A DNA stretch of 64,000 nucleotides from Deroplatys truncata (GCA_030765065.1 CM060977.1:98969795-99033794), one strand, 5' to 3'; shown: positions 11,392 to 23,099, numbered from the stretch's first letter. Notes: generated by a model from the letters alone, not told the origin. Program-made: numbers and translations.

Positions 11392-11934
11392 GGTTCCATA
11401 GTTGTTTAATATCCTTGACATTTACAAAGAAATACTGTTGCGTAATCCCAGACCACCAAATTAACCTCTTTGTAAAAGACACACACTGCGACCCCCCCCA
11501 AAAAAATCTCTTCTTTCTCTTTACCTTCCCCTGCTCCCTCTTGACGTCGGGACTTCTATCCATTTTCTATAGTGTTCTCTATCCTGTGTCATTATCTTCA
11601 ACGCATTCAGTTCTGTCCCTCTGTTTCTTTCTATCCCCGATCTATTGTTACCATTTCTTTCTGGCTCTTCCCCGTTTCCTGCTTCCCTCGGTCTTGCTTC
11701 AAATGCTTGTTTTGTTTTATGCTAATTATTTATTCTGATAGGTGATCATTCTATTTGAAATTTCTTTTCCCTATCTCTTCTACTAGAGGGTCCATCTTTT
11801 CTGTAACGATTTACTTCTAACTCTGAATGTTACTCTTACTTTTATGTTTACATAACATCACCCTCATTTCCCCTTTATAGAATAAGGCAGGAAATTATAC
11901 TATTTTATATACTTTAACTTACACATTTTACTTC
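11392..11934. other. Pyrimidine-rich tract and unassigned sequence
   Basis: 11500-11720 is strongly C/T-biased on the plus strand, which keeps a 130-codon frame open (11346-11738). The composition is low-complexity, so it is not called as a gene. Confidence 0.5.
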
Positions 11935-12805
11935 CCCAAACCACATACACAGTAGATAGAGAAAATATTGCATTCCACAAAAAAATTCAATACCGACATT
12001 TCACCGCAAATACATTCTTAGAGGACCACTGAATAAAATGGAAGCCTTAAAAAGGACCGTGTGGGTATCTGTCTGCTTGCGTGCGTATGTTTGTCTGTAT
12101 GTGTGAACAGCATAATCTAAAACGAAATATACTGAACTAAAACTTGCCATTTGGGTTCAGTATCTTCCAAAGATGCGACAATAAGATTTTCAAGAAAGTC
12201 CCCCAACTCCAAACTACACTTTACATGGAAGAATTTTCGAAATTTTTTATTTTCTAAAAGTGGGTGTAATGATTTTGATTAAAATATCATACATAAAAGA
12301 TATTTGCATGACAAATAAAACATATATCTTGAAATTTGTAGGAATGGCCTGCGAAGTTCTCTTCATTTGAGTTTTGTAGAATCTTTTATAGCCCGTAAAC
12401 GTCAAGCAATAGACGAAAACGTACTATACAAAAATGCAGATCCCTTTAGAACACAAAACTTCAAATAAGGTTTTGTGTAGCATCCACCTTTTCCAAGATA
12501 TCCGTCATTAACGATTCGATTTATTCACGCTTTGCCATTCTTTTTAAGTGCCATCGATTTTCAGTTGTTTCTGGCGATTGCATAGAAACAGTATGGAATT
12601 TCAAGGAGAGTATAGAGCGTTCAGTTCTTAAGCAATTGAATGTCGCTGTTCTCTTTGTTTTATAACGAAATGTTTAATGCATCTATTTCTACAAAAGTTT
12701 ATTTGCATACAAATGTAGTACATAGAAAACTAAGCTTTAATAAGAATAGTTTGTATACCCATTAATAAACGAGAGAGGGTAGAGAAGGCCGTGAGAGTGA
12801 ATCAC
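11935..12805 (+). repeat. Family A, F copy, near full length
   Basis: From a degraded hairpin end (AGTAGATAGAGAAAATATTGCATTCCAC) to GGGTAGAGAAGGCCGTGAGAG. Subfamily with CCCATTAATAAACGAGAGAGGG. Followed head-to-tail by the next copy. Confidence 0.8.
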
Positions 12806-12818
12806 ATAATATTTTTAC

Positions 12819-13650
12819 TTTCTCTACCAAGTATAGTGAGTATAGGAAATACTGTATTTCAAGCAAAAATTTCATACCGAGATTATCGAAATACATGTTT
12901 TGAGGTGCCCTGAATCCAAATAAAGTATTTTTGAAACATGTCTGTGTATATGTCTGTATGTGAACAATATAACTCAAAAACGAAAATTCCGATAAATATC
13001 AAACTAGGTATTTGAGTGAAGGATCTTCCAAGGATGCGACTCGGAGGTTTTCAGGAAAATTTCCCTACCCCAGACTACCCTTTATATGGAACGTTTGAGG
13101 AAAATTTTGATTTTCTCAAAAATGACTAAATTTATGCTTAAAATATCGTATGCTTAAGATATTTTCACGGAAAATAAAATGTATATCTTGAATTTTCTGG
13201 GAATGTCCCAAAATTACTCTTAATTCTGAATGGATTTTGCATAATTGGTGAACTGTAAGCGATAGACAAAGTTTTACTACACAAAAAGAAGAAAACTAGA
13301 TTTCGTTAAAGCAGAACGAGTGTGGAGTGAGCCATTTCCGAGATATTCCTTGTCATTTGTTTGAATTTTCACATACTTATACTTTTTCTTAAATGGGAAT
13401 TCGTTATTATTTTGGTTTTTATGTCCTGGATATGCAAAGAGAATGGAATGCTCCACATAGCAAGCAGCTCTTAAAAGATTTGGCAATCGCTTAAAACCTA
13501 CCATATTCCCCTTGCTCCTGCGACAAAATTAGCAATAAGATAATTTCTGCAAATGTTTGTCTCAATTAACATGATGTACATGGAGAATAAGCGTTTGTAA
13601 AAATGGTTTATATAAGAGTAGAGTAAAAACATCAGGTGAGTGCAAGTTGC
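12819..13650 (+). repeat. Family A, F copy, near full length
   Basis: ACTTTCTCTACCAAGTATAG at 12820 to GAGTAGAGTAAAAACATCAGG. Immediately downstream of the preceding copy in the same orientation. Confidence 0.8.
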
Positions 13651-13659
13651 CCAAAAAAG

Positions 13660-13860
13660 TGGATCACTTTCCGGTGGTCTCGACAGAATTTTTGGGTGGA
13701 ATACAATACGTAGTAGGGAAAGTAATAATCCTTCGTAAGTAATTAGTTACTAAATGTTACAAAAATGTTTATAAAATAATTATCTAAAGATATAGTTGTA
13801 TAAAACAAATTATTGTGGGTAAGGAAATCATGTGAATATAACATACTTTTATAAGCACTG
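13660..13860. repeat. Family A scraps, R then F
   Basis: 13666-13728 is an R hairpin end (TTTTTGGGTGGAATACAATACG..GGGAAAGTAATAA). 13760-13850 resembles an F distal end (GGTAAGGAAATCATGTGAATATAACATA). Confidence 0.5.
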
Positions 13861-14128
13861 TAAATTATCTGCACATGAATTGATCGTTAAGATTGATTTA
13901 GTCGACCACCCTAAAATACGCTGATTACATTTGATGTAACTGAAATATAATGGCCTCCATTATATTTAAGCAACTCATTATGATCTTACTCCCGGCGCGC
14001 GCAGCTCGCTCATACCCTTTAACACGTTCGAAGCAGCAGTCCATCGGGATCCATTTCCCAGATAATCCAGGAGTAAAATAAATTCGATACATTGTAATTT
14101 TAACATTCTAATAAATGAAGTAAATTAG

Positions 14129-15395
14129 CGGAGGTGCAGTTGCTGTACACATGCCTCTGTGGACACGTGTCGATGTTGCATCTGCCCGTCACAAAGCAAA
14201 GGTACAGTTGGTGTACACATGCCTCTGTAGACGCGTGTCGTGGCTGCATCTGCCCGTCACATAGCAGAGGTACAATTGCTTTACACATGCCTCTGTGGAC
14301 AGGTGCCGATGCTGCATCTGCCCGTCACAAAACAGAGGTACAGTTGCTTTACACATGCCTCTGTGGACAGGTGCCGAGGCTGCATCTGCTCGTCACATAA
14401 CAGAGGTACAGTTGCTGTACACATGCCTCGTGGACATGTGCCGAGGCTGCATCTGCCCGTCACATAACAGAGGTACAGTTGCTGTACACATGCCTCGTGG
14501 ACATGTGCCGAGGCTGCATCTGCCCGTCACATAACAGAGGTACAGTTGCTGTACACATGCCTCTGTGAAAACGTGCCGAGGCTGCATCTGCCCGTCACAT
14601 AACAGAGGTACAGTTGCTGTACACATGCCTCTGTGGAAACGTGCCGAGGCTGTATCTGCTCGTCACAAAGCAGAGGTACAGTTGTTGTGCACATGCCTCT
14701 GTGGACAGGTGCCGAGGCTGCATCTGCCCGTCACAAAACAGAGGTACAGTTGCTTTACACATGCCTCTGTGGACAGGTGCCGAGGCTGCATCAGCTCGTC
14801 ACATAACAGAGGTACAGTTGCTGTACACATGCCTCGTGGACATGTGCCGTGGCTGCATCTGCCCGTCACATAACAGAGGTACAGTTGCTGTACACATGCC
14901 TCTGTGGAAACGTGCCGAGGCTGCATCTGCCCGTCACATAACAGAGGTACAGTTGCTGTACACATGCCTCTGTGAAAACGTGCCGAGGTTGCATCTGCTC
15001 GTCACGTAACAGAGGTACAGTTGCTGTACACATGCTTCTGTAGACATGTGGCGAGGCTGCATCTGCTCGTCACAAAGCAGAGGTACAGTTGTTGTAGACA
15101 TGTCTCTGTGGAAACGTGCCGAGGCTGCATCTGCTCGTCACAAGCAGAGGTGCAGTTGCTGTACACATGCCTCGTGGACATGTGCCGTGGCTGCATCTGC
15201 TCGTCACATAACAGAGGTACAGTTGCTGTACACATGCCTCTGTGAACACGTGTCGAGGTTGCATCTGCCCATCACAAAGTAGAGGTACAATTGCTGTATA
15301 CATGCTTCCGTTGACAAGTGTCGAGGCTACCACCTGCCTCCTACCAGCAGCTGCACCTTCAGAGATAGAGCTGCTGTATACATGTCTCTGTCTAT
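14129..15395. repeat. 68-bp minisatellite, about 18 units
   Basis: The unit is about 67-68 bp: GAGGTACAGTTGCTGTACAC, then ATGCCTCTGTGGACAGGTGCC, then GAGGCTGCATCTGCCCGTCA and CATAACA. Units begin at about 14131, 14199, 14267, 14335, 14403, 14470 and so on to 15282, with a degenerate partial at 15350-15395. Each unit carries the hairpin GTACAG-TTG-CTGTAC. Diagnostic variants (CTTTACAC, CCTCGTGG, GTGAAAACG) recur with a six-unit spacing. Because 68 is not a multiple of 3, overlapping frames of 60-131 codons open on both strands; these are artefacts. Confidence 0.95.
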
Positions 15396-15407
15396 TTTTA
15401 TAAATGT

Positions 15408-15640
15408 ACAGGATAGTTTGGTATGGGGGATTTTCTTGAACACCTTCGTGTCGCAACCTTGGAAGATGCTGAAGTTTGGTATACGTGGGGCATTTGCTTA
15501 AGCGTTTTGCTATTCACAAAGCTTTTCTTAAAAAATCTTCTTTTATTAAGGACCTCAAAACATGTGTTTCTCGACATAGAATTTGCTGGTGGAATACAGT
15601 ACTTCCCCTACCTACTATGTACGTGGCAGAGAAAATGATG
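15408..15640 (-). repeat. Family A, R fragment at the array edge
   Basis: ATGGGGGATTTTCTTGAACACC through TGGTGGAATACAGTACTTCC and the hairpin end CTACCTACTATGTACGTGGCAGAG. Confidence 0.8.
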
Positions 15641-16053
15641 AAAACAGTGCGACATGTCACAGTTACTCTATTTTTACATACTTTTCCTTTGCATCAGAGA
15701 GACTCTTTTGTATCGAGGGAATGCTTATTGCCCTTGATATTCTGGCTTATGTTGCACTCAGATGTGGAACATTGACTTTGGTGTTACAATTGTAAGTTCA
15801 TGATACGTAGAACACCATTTACTTAGGGCCATGAGGGTTATCTCAACCTTAGAGGAACTCGACTTCACAGTTATTTGAAGCAGAATAAGGGATATTTACT
15901 CTTGAGGGTAGTGCCTTAAACCACAGGATGAGGGTATGCTGCCCGTTATATAGTTACGGATCCCACAATGGAATTATATTCTGTGCACCGCTTCTTACTC
16001 CACGTTACATCCTGATTTCAAAACATACAAGAGATATATTTGCTTTTTTTATT
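15641..16053. other. Unassigned sequence
   Basis: No repeat family or gene signature recognised. Confidence 0.35.
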
Positions 16054-17196
16054 ATTTACCTTCAGTAAGTAGTGGAAATATTGCATTTCAGTAAAAAATC
16101 TGTTATTGAGAATTCACTAGAAATACATGTTTTGAGGTCATTTTGAGAAAACGATTCGTGTGTGTGCCTGTGAACAGCATATTAAAACATTTAATAAACA
16201 ACAAACCTGTTATTTAACATCAGCAACATCAAGGACACGAAGATTAATACGAAAATTCCCAGTCTCAAACTGTACTTTTTATGGATCGTTTTTAACTTTT
16301 TATTTCATCAAAAATGGTTGTAACGGTTTTAATTAAAATACTCCAGATGGTTACCGCACGCAGGAAGCTGCATGCGGACCCCGGTAACCGCATCCCGGCC
16401 CGGTAACTGGGTGGGGCACTCCATCAGCCTTCAGAACAATAGGTGCACAACACACCCATATGCACCGCTTCCCCGCAGATTTTACTGCTTTAAGAGATTC
16501 TTTCGGCCATTTCCAGTAGCTTCCTCTTCTCGAACATTCCACTTTATTGCGAGAGACTATATAAGGGGGTTCCTTTACCCGGAAGTTAGTCAAGAAGTGC
16601 GGAATGCATTTCAGCTGAGAATGCTGACTCTACAGTTCAGTTAGCTGCGACTCGTAGAATTATCTGTGATTAGATTCGAAGGATCAGTTGTGTTTTGAGT
16701 GTGTGTCAACGTGTCTGAAGTGTAAAGTTTGTGTTATGATGGGCACCTAAGTGACATGTGTTTAACAGCAACTGGCATTATATTTGTTACAATATTTAAG
16801 ATATTTACATGATAAATAAAAAATGTATTGTGAACTTTCTGGGAATAGCCTGTAGTAGCCTCTTCGTTCTAAATGGCACTTGATTGTTGATAAACCGTAA
16901 AAGGCAAACAAAATCTTATTACATCATATATAGGTCTTTTTAAAGAATACTTTTATGTCAAATTCACCTTTGGCATTAAGAAATTATGAGATATTCTTTG
17001 TTAGTGATTTGAATTTTCAAATAGGCACATATACGTTTTTCAATTGGGAAGACATTATTCTTTCTTCTCGTGGTCATGCAGGGAAATTTTCAAAGGCATC
17101 ACATAGCATCCCGCGTTTTAAAACCCTTTACTGCAGCTTTAGCGTACTTACTCTTCTAATACGAACAACGAAATGTGTAAATGAAAGTGTTTCCCT
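16054..17196 (+). repeat. Family A, F copy split by a solo LTR
   Basis: Left part 16054-16345 (hairpin end degraded). The right part resumes at 16792 (ATATTTAAGATATTTACATG) and ends against the mariner terminal repeat at 17198. Confidence 0.75.
16346..16791 (+). mobile_element. Solo LTR-like element L2, copy 1
   Basis: Aligns with 37281-37775 on the opposite strand. Shared landmarks in order: GCATCCCGGCCC, TTCAGAACAATAG, CCGCTTCCCCGCAG, TTTCCAGTAGCTTCC, a TATA box CTATATAAG, AAGTGTAAAGTTTGTG, GGCACCTAAGTGA. It ends ..TTACA followed by ATAT, as copy 2 does. The left boundary is uncertain. Confidence 0.65.
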
Positions 17197-17197
17197 A

Positions 17198-18910
17198 CGA
17201 GGGCGACACTGAACATTTTTAGAAGATCCAACAAGGATTAGATTTAAAAAATATAAATAATTTTATTTTTTCAAACCCTTCCCCTTTTACATCACTACAT
17301 TTTTACATTCGATGAAACCAGTCCTTAAAGCAATGTTGCCACTCTTCCTGAGGTACATCACAAACCAGGTTTCTATAATATTCCACTGCTTCATCTCATT
17401 CCGAAAAGTGATTCCACCATTTTGTCCTTAATTTTGGAAACAAAAATAAATCACAGCGTGCTAGGCCACGGCTATATGGTGGAGGGTCTATGGTGCTGAC
17501 CTTTAGGCATCCAGATACTCAGTTGTTAGTTTTGCTGTATGCGACGATGCGTTGTCATGATGTGACATTATTTTTCTTTTTGGGCGTTTTTCACTAGCTT
17601 TTTCAAATTTTTGCCGTGAACAGACATCTGTGTACCAATCGGCAGTAACGGCAGTATCAGGTTTGTATCTTATAATGCTGTAGTAGCAATATGGTTCGTT
17701 TTAGAAAAAAAAACTAGCAACCATCTTCTTGCCAGCAGTGCAAATTCGTCAGACTTTTTAGGCTTAGGTTGTGTTCAAGAGGCCCGTTGAACGATTGACT
17801 TTTCTTTTCAGGATCATAACAATAAAACCAAAATTCATTACCACTAATGATATTCCAAACAAACTTAAAGTGCCACCTTGGAGATTTTTCAGAGATTTTT
17901 CTGCATCAATCAATGTATTGTTGTGTTTGATCGGGAGTCAGTTTATGTGGAATTCATCGACAACGTTTTCTCACATCTAACTGTTGATATAAAATATTTT
18001 GGATTTGACTCATAACATAGCCCAATGTCGCCCCAATAAACTCATAAGATGTCCGCCGATCTTCTTGAAGCATTGCTCGAACAGCGGCAATATTTTAATC
18101 AGTAACAGGAGTTCTTCTGCTTCCTTCACGAAATTCGTCACTAAGAAAAAAAATCTGATGTGTTACACTCACATGATTTTCTCTACCCTTGTACAAACTA
18201 TTTTTACAAACGCTTATTCTCCATCTACTTCATGTTAATCGAGATAAACATTTACAGAGTCTATCTTATTGCCAATTTTCTTGTAGATGTAAGGGGCATA
18301 TATATTTACAAGGGCAATTTGGAAATACAGTAGCCTTTAAGCACACACATATCTCTTAATAGCTGGTTGCTAGGTGCAGCACCATTACTTTGCCACAGAT
18401 TAATACTCTTTGCATATCCAAGACAAAAAAAATGAATAACGAATTCCCATTTGAGAAAATAAGTATTGAAAAATTTAAGGGAATAACAAGCAATGTCTCG
18501 AAAATGGTTCAGTCAACAACAAAAATGTATATAACATAAATAGTGTATTTTAACGCGATCTACATTTTTTGTGTAGCAAAATTTTGTCTATCTCTTATGG
18601 TTTACCAGTTATGCAAAAGTCGTTCACAATGAAGAATACTTTTGGAGACATTCCCAGAAAATTCAAGATATACATTTTATTTGTCATGAAAATATCTTAA
18701 ACGTATGATATTTTAATCAAAATCGTTAGAGCCATTTTTGAGAAAATTAAATTTTTCGAAAAACGTTCCATGTAAAGGGTAGTATGGGGTGGGGGGATTT
18801 TCTTGAAAACCTTCGTGTCGCATCTCTGGAAGATACTGAACCTAAATACCAAGTTTGGTGTTTATCGGACTGTTCGTTTCTGAGTTATGCTGTTCACAGA
18901 CAGACAGACA

Positions 18911-18952
<42 letters not shown>

Positions 18953-19200
18953 GACATGCTTCCAAAAATGCTTTTTTGGATTCAGGGGGTCTCAAAACAT
19001 GTATTTCCGGTGAAATCTCGGTATCGAATTTTTGGGTGGAATACAATACTTCTCCTACTTACCATACGTAGTAGAGGAAGTAAAAACCGATCTCTTCTGA
19101 ATTCGTCGTACCAATTATAAATTGTTGCCTTAGGTGTGGCTTCCTTGATAAATGCATTTCTAAGCCGATCTTTACATTGTTTAGGCATTAATAATTAAGT
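17198..19200 (-). pseudogene. Mariner 1, decayed transposase split by family A
   Basis: Mariner-type transposases are DD(34)D enzymes that cut and paste at TA. On the minus strand the N-terminus opens at 19188 (MPKQCKDRL..IYNWYDEFRR), is cut at 19087 by a family A copy, and continues at 18145 with LSDEFREG, MSQIQ, then GNEFWFYCYDPE (first catalytic D replaced by N), HHDNASSHTA (second D) and a DPPPYSRGLA block (third D region altered). A C-terminal EEWQHCF..W..RM..G..FE pattern reaches 17215. Stops and frameshifts are numerous. The lower end is a TA followed by CGAGGGCGACACTGAAC; the upper terminal repeat was not found. Inactive. Confidence 0.8.
18151..19081 (-). repeat. Family A, complete R copy inside mariner 1
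   Basis: From AAATCTGATGTGTTACACTC to CATACGTAGTAGAGGAAGT, about 931 bp, flanked by AAAAA at 18146-18150 and 19082-19086. The mariner frame (..YNWYDEFRRDR / LSDEFREG..) is recovered across it, apart from one base. Internal (AC)n at 18904-18945. Confidence 0.9.
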
Positions 19201-19254
19201 TTTATTTATGGAAGCTCTTTAACTACTATGCTCCTTAGCATCCCATTCTACCCG

Positions 19255-19440
19255 GGTATATTGGGCGTGAAATATCGGAAATTTTGGCTCTTTATCAGGC
19301 TTGAAGCTCTTTTACGTGCTGTAAATCAACGGCACGAGACCATCGGCCTTACTTTCTTATGAAGAAAGCCATGCTAAGAATTTTTACACTCGAAAAAATC
19401 CATCTCCCTCCGCCGTATTTGAACTCGCAATCTTCAATAT
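19255..19440 (-). mobile_element. Possible SINE fragment
   Basis: The minus strand has GATTGCGAGTTCAAATACGG, a B-box-like string, followed by GGAGATGGATTTTTTCGAGTG and GGCTTTCTTCATAAGAAAG. No second full copy is in the window, so the call rests on the tRNA-like promoter alone. Confidence 0.35.
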
Positions 19441-20094
19441 CGAATCAAAATTCTAAAAAATTCTAGCCTGGAAATGTTCTCTAGTCAAATTCATTTTTGG
19501 TTGAAAACACAAAATATTTAAATTATGATAATTAACAAACTCTCAGAGCAAATCGAACAAACTACATGCAATCAACTCGCAAAACATTAGAAAGTAGCTG
19601 TCAAATAAAAACATATTTCATCTGTTTCTGGAAACATAACATTCTAAAAGTGTTCACTATCACCCTGGTATTAACAAGTAGGGGAGAGAAGAATAAGCTT
19701 TTGTTAGCATACTTTGTAGAATAATTAGTGGATAAACACATGCAAATGTAGCACTTTCATATTTTTTTGATTTTAAGCGTATTTACATGAGTTACGATGG
19801 ACTCAGGTTCGTCTGATTTGGATGAGGAAAATGCAATTCTGGTTAAAAGACACAATTTATTTGAAATAAACGTTTTGATAACATTAACCGTCTACAGACA
19901 TGAATTTTCCAACACCTTTACGATACTTTTGGAAGCAAAGATTCACATTCGCAATTCTCTTCTTTCTAGTAATATCATACCAGAGCTTGGAATTTCAAAA
20001 ATAGCATAGTAAAACTAAGTTAATTTCTCTGCTGCTTGCAATAATGATAATAAGTAAAACGAGGCCTATTATTACCTAAAAAATTGTGTGACAA
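19441..20094. other. Unassigned AT-rich sequence
   Basis: A 70-codon plus frame (19797-20009) has no recognisable domain. Nothing else seen. Confidence 0.35.
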
Positions 20095-20350
20095 GATGTT
20101 ACCAGAAATGCATGTTTTGAAGCACCAGGATCCCAAAAATAAGTATAGTTTTAGAAAAAGGCCCGTATCTGGTGTTTTTGCATGCCTGTAAAACGAGTAG
20201 ATCTAAAACCAAGTGTTCCATAAATGACAAACTCAAATATCTTCAAGAAAATCCCCGCACTCTCAAACTACCTTTACTTTGAACATATTTCGAAATGTTT
20301 TATTATCTGAAAAATTTTGGTTAAGCATATATTCATGATATTTATGTTGA
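20095..20350 (+). repeat. Family A, F fragment
   Basis: ACCAGAAATGCATGTTTTGAAGCACC onward through AAAATCCCCGCACTCTC; strongly diverged. Confidence 0.6.
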
Positions 20351-20524
20351 ATAAATAGTTATATACGTAACTGTGTACGAAAAGGACTTTTTTCAGGACG
20401 AGTAAGATGGTCGAAGCAGAGCTGAGGTGGGAATATTGATACGAGTTCTGAAAAAAAAACGCTTTCCCGCAGTTATGTGCGATATTTTAATTCATAGTCT
20501 GTCATAATACCTCATATATTAGTT

Positions 20525-21490
20525 AGGATAGGACTAGAAGCAGAGGTGGACTTAGCTCCTCGACCTATGGAGATCTTCTGTGCCTACACCCACGACAGGG
20601 CGCCCCCGGGGGAGAAGGGATGAGGTGAGAGGAGAAAGAGGGCGGCCGGACCAGGAGGCACGACAGGCAGAGGTCACGGTCCCTATCAGTCACAAATTTG
20701 AACTCCCCGTATGGTGGCTGGTGCAGCCGGCTCTCCTCCCCCTCAAGGGTTGGTTCCGACCGCTTCAGCTGCCGTGGTGCAAGCGCTGCGGACCCTGAGC
20801 ACTCCTGGTATTTCTGACGTTACTAGAAGTACACTGGGCCAAACATCCGAGCCCCACCCGTGATGTGTTGTTTGGATTGGGTTGGAATCTACGGGGCAGT
20901 GGTTCCCATATCTGTGGGAGTTTGGGTACGCATGGGCGGTTTTCCGTCCATGCATGGTTGAGAGACACCTCAAGGTCCTCCGGTACCGCCCCGGATAGCC
21001 GGTAGGCGGCCCAGGGGATGGTATAAATTTCCAGATGCCGGCCTACTGGAGAAGCCTTCGGGTTAGGAGAGCCACTCGGATGGCACCCTTCTCCCTGGAT
21101 ACAGCGGGACCTTTTGCCCGTGTCTTTTACCGTCCCTTCACCCTGTGCTTATACATCTCCTATGGGGCCCAGGACCCGGAAGCACCTCGCAGTCCAGGGG
21201 ACGGAGGTATACTCAGGTCATCCTTTTCCCCTGAAATGCTCACTCCGAGGCCTTCCGCCGTCGTTTATAACCCTGAATGAAACCAAACAGATGAAAGGTG
21301 AAGTGAAATGTGAATGGAGATGAAATCCAGGGACAGGAAATTGTGGAATGTAATCATCCCTCCACATTCGTCTAGTGACCCAGGAAAACTCCGAAAAAAT
21401 TCCATGGATTAGGAAGGTCGGCCATGTGAATAAAGCCAAGGATGTCCCGAATGCGGACCACAGACGTTACTCCTGAGCCATCTCACTTGT
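20525..21490 (-). mobile_element. Composite SINE with inverted central module
   Basis: The outer parts match 44135-44598: tail GGATAGGACTAGAAGC.. at the left, tRNA-like head with GTAACGTCTGTGGTCCGCAT at the right. The middle (about 20700-21050) is the module of 3535-3890 turned round: CGCTTCAGCTGCCGTGG, GGGGCAGTGGTTCCC, GGTCCTCCGGTACCGCC. Frames of 66-81 codons here are not genes. Confidence 0.65.
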
Positions 21491-21599
21491 TAAATACTTT
21501 TTGCGTATTATGTTGGACATGGACGCAGTCATATGTTTCATATGCTCATTGCAGGGCCAGTGTATTCATATGTTGATGTTGGAGTGCGAAATGTAAAAG

Positions 21600-22720
21600 T
21601 TCAATTTCACGTACTGATTTGGAGACGGAAAAACATTAACTTCCAGATAGTACAAAACAAATGCATATCTTAAATTTCCTGAGAATAGCCCGTGAAGTCC
21701 TCCTCATTCGGAAGCTATTTTGTATATATCGTAAACAGCGATCGAGGTGGTGCCGTGGTAATGCGTTCGACTCCATCCGAGAGATAGTGGGTTCGATCCT
21801 TGGCGACCGCCCATTCTGATCTATGGGTTTTTCGTGATTTCTCCGAGTCGGTAGACGATTGCTGGGGAAGTTCGTCTTCTAATACACTCTCATACCCTCC
21901 ATTTCCTGTACCCATCAACTTACTTGTCATCTGTTTCAGGGTTTTAGGACCAGGCGATGATGTTCGGCGGGTTGTGGCTGGACAGTGGATGTACGCTCTA
22001 TGGAAGTTTCATCCTGACTGCGCTCAGGGACTGCTGGACTTGAACGCGCCTCTGGGTGTTTCGGGGCGGGAACTCCTTCGTGGGATCCCCGGAGGCTCGG
22101 GGTACAATGGAGTGACTCGGGCGGCGTTGGAGCCATTCAATCTGGAAACATTAGGAACCTCGTCTGTGCTTGCGCCCGTCAACATCTGAATCAGGTCGCC
22201 CTTTGGGTCTTTCCTCTCATCCCTCTCTCCCGGGGATCACGGTAGAAGCACAAGGGGCCGTCTGGCCTGCGTGCGGTCATCTGCCCCGAATTCGGGACCC
22301 TCTCCGTTCAATCGTACCTTTACCTTTATGTCCTTAAACCATAAGAGATAAAGGCGTAATATGCAAAAGGCGTAGATTCCTTTAAAATGCACAATTTATT
22401 TCAAACAAATTTTTTGTAGCATTAGCCATTTCCGATATGTACGTTGTCATTGGTTTCAGTTTCTTAGCACCTTGTCATGTTTTAAAGTGTTGTGGCTATT
22501 CAGTTGCTTTTTAGGATATCATGAAAAGAATACGAAATTTCAAGACCAGATGTAGTGTTCCGCTTTTCAAAGAATAGCCAAGTGAATGCAAAGCATCAGA
22601 GCATTTGTCAAACTTCTCACTTTCCTGTATGTCCCTTGAAACAAGAACGAAATGTGAAATGATACTACTTCCTTAAGTATTTATCTTGTTTTCAACGTGT
22701 TCAAATGTTTAACCTCCGCT
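21600..22720 (+). repeat. Family A, F copy split by a SINE
   Basis: ATGCATATCTTAAATTTCCTGAG..CGTAAAC stops at 21736. It resumes at 22335 with TAAACCATAAGAGATAAAGG, exactly in register with the family. Confidence 0.8.
21737..22334 (+). mobile_element. tRNA-derived SINE with target duplication TAAAC
   Basis: The head GCGATCGAGGTGGTGCCGTGG..GTGGGTTCGATCC has A- and B-box-like blocks. The body (GGGTTTTTCGTGATTTCTCC.., GGCGGGTTGTGGCTGGACAG, CTGGAAACATTAGGAACC) and the tail TACCTTTACCTTTA are shared with 33409-33871 and 63296-63793. TAAAC flanks it at 21732-21736 and 22335-22339. Length about 598 bp. The 129-codon frame inside is fortuitous. Confidence 0.85.
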
Positions 22721-23099
22721 TATTTCATTCCAAGAATCTCTGTAACGGAAACCCTTTTCTCTCCTGAGAAAACCTTTGGTATTCGTGGTTGAGTGACCAT
22801 ATGCTGGATTAGATGTTGAACAACTACCTTCCCTTCCGAGGGGAATTCAATTGACAAGGTCCTGGTTAGTGTCCAGGCAGCTAATGCGGTTTCTACAGGC
22901 TAGCTCTGCAGCTGGCAGTAACTGAAGCATTGGAGAGAAAGTGAATAGTGAAGGATTATGTTTTGTGCTACCCCTCTGGTAACGGCTTTATAGGCTTCTA
23001 ACAACAAATGTAGGAATATTTATATTTGTTTTGTTCTCTAACAATTTTCTGTGTTCATTCACATGACTAAACATTCAGTCTTCACCAAACTATTCTTAA
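22721..23099. other. Unassigned sequence with a family A end scrap
   Basis: 23041-23095 resembles an R distal end (GTGTTCATTCACATGACT..CAAACTATTCTTA). The rest is unrecognised. Confidence 0.4.

Noticed and set aside
14129..15395. CRISPR-like array
   Set aside because: The whole unit repeats with variants throughout; there are no unique spacers, and the window is eukaryotic.
14134..15456. Many overlapping frames of 60-131 codons on both strands, with Cys-rich repeats
   Set aside because: They come from the 68-bp tandem array. Its period is not a multiple of three, so every frame is visited and stays open.
18982..19188. 68-codon minus frame as a single small protein
   Set aside because: The first part is the mariner 1 N-terminus; the rest reads through the inserted family A copy.
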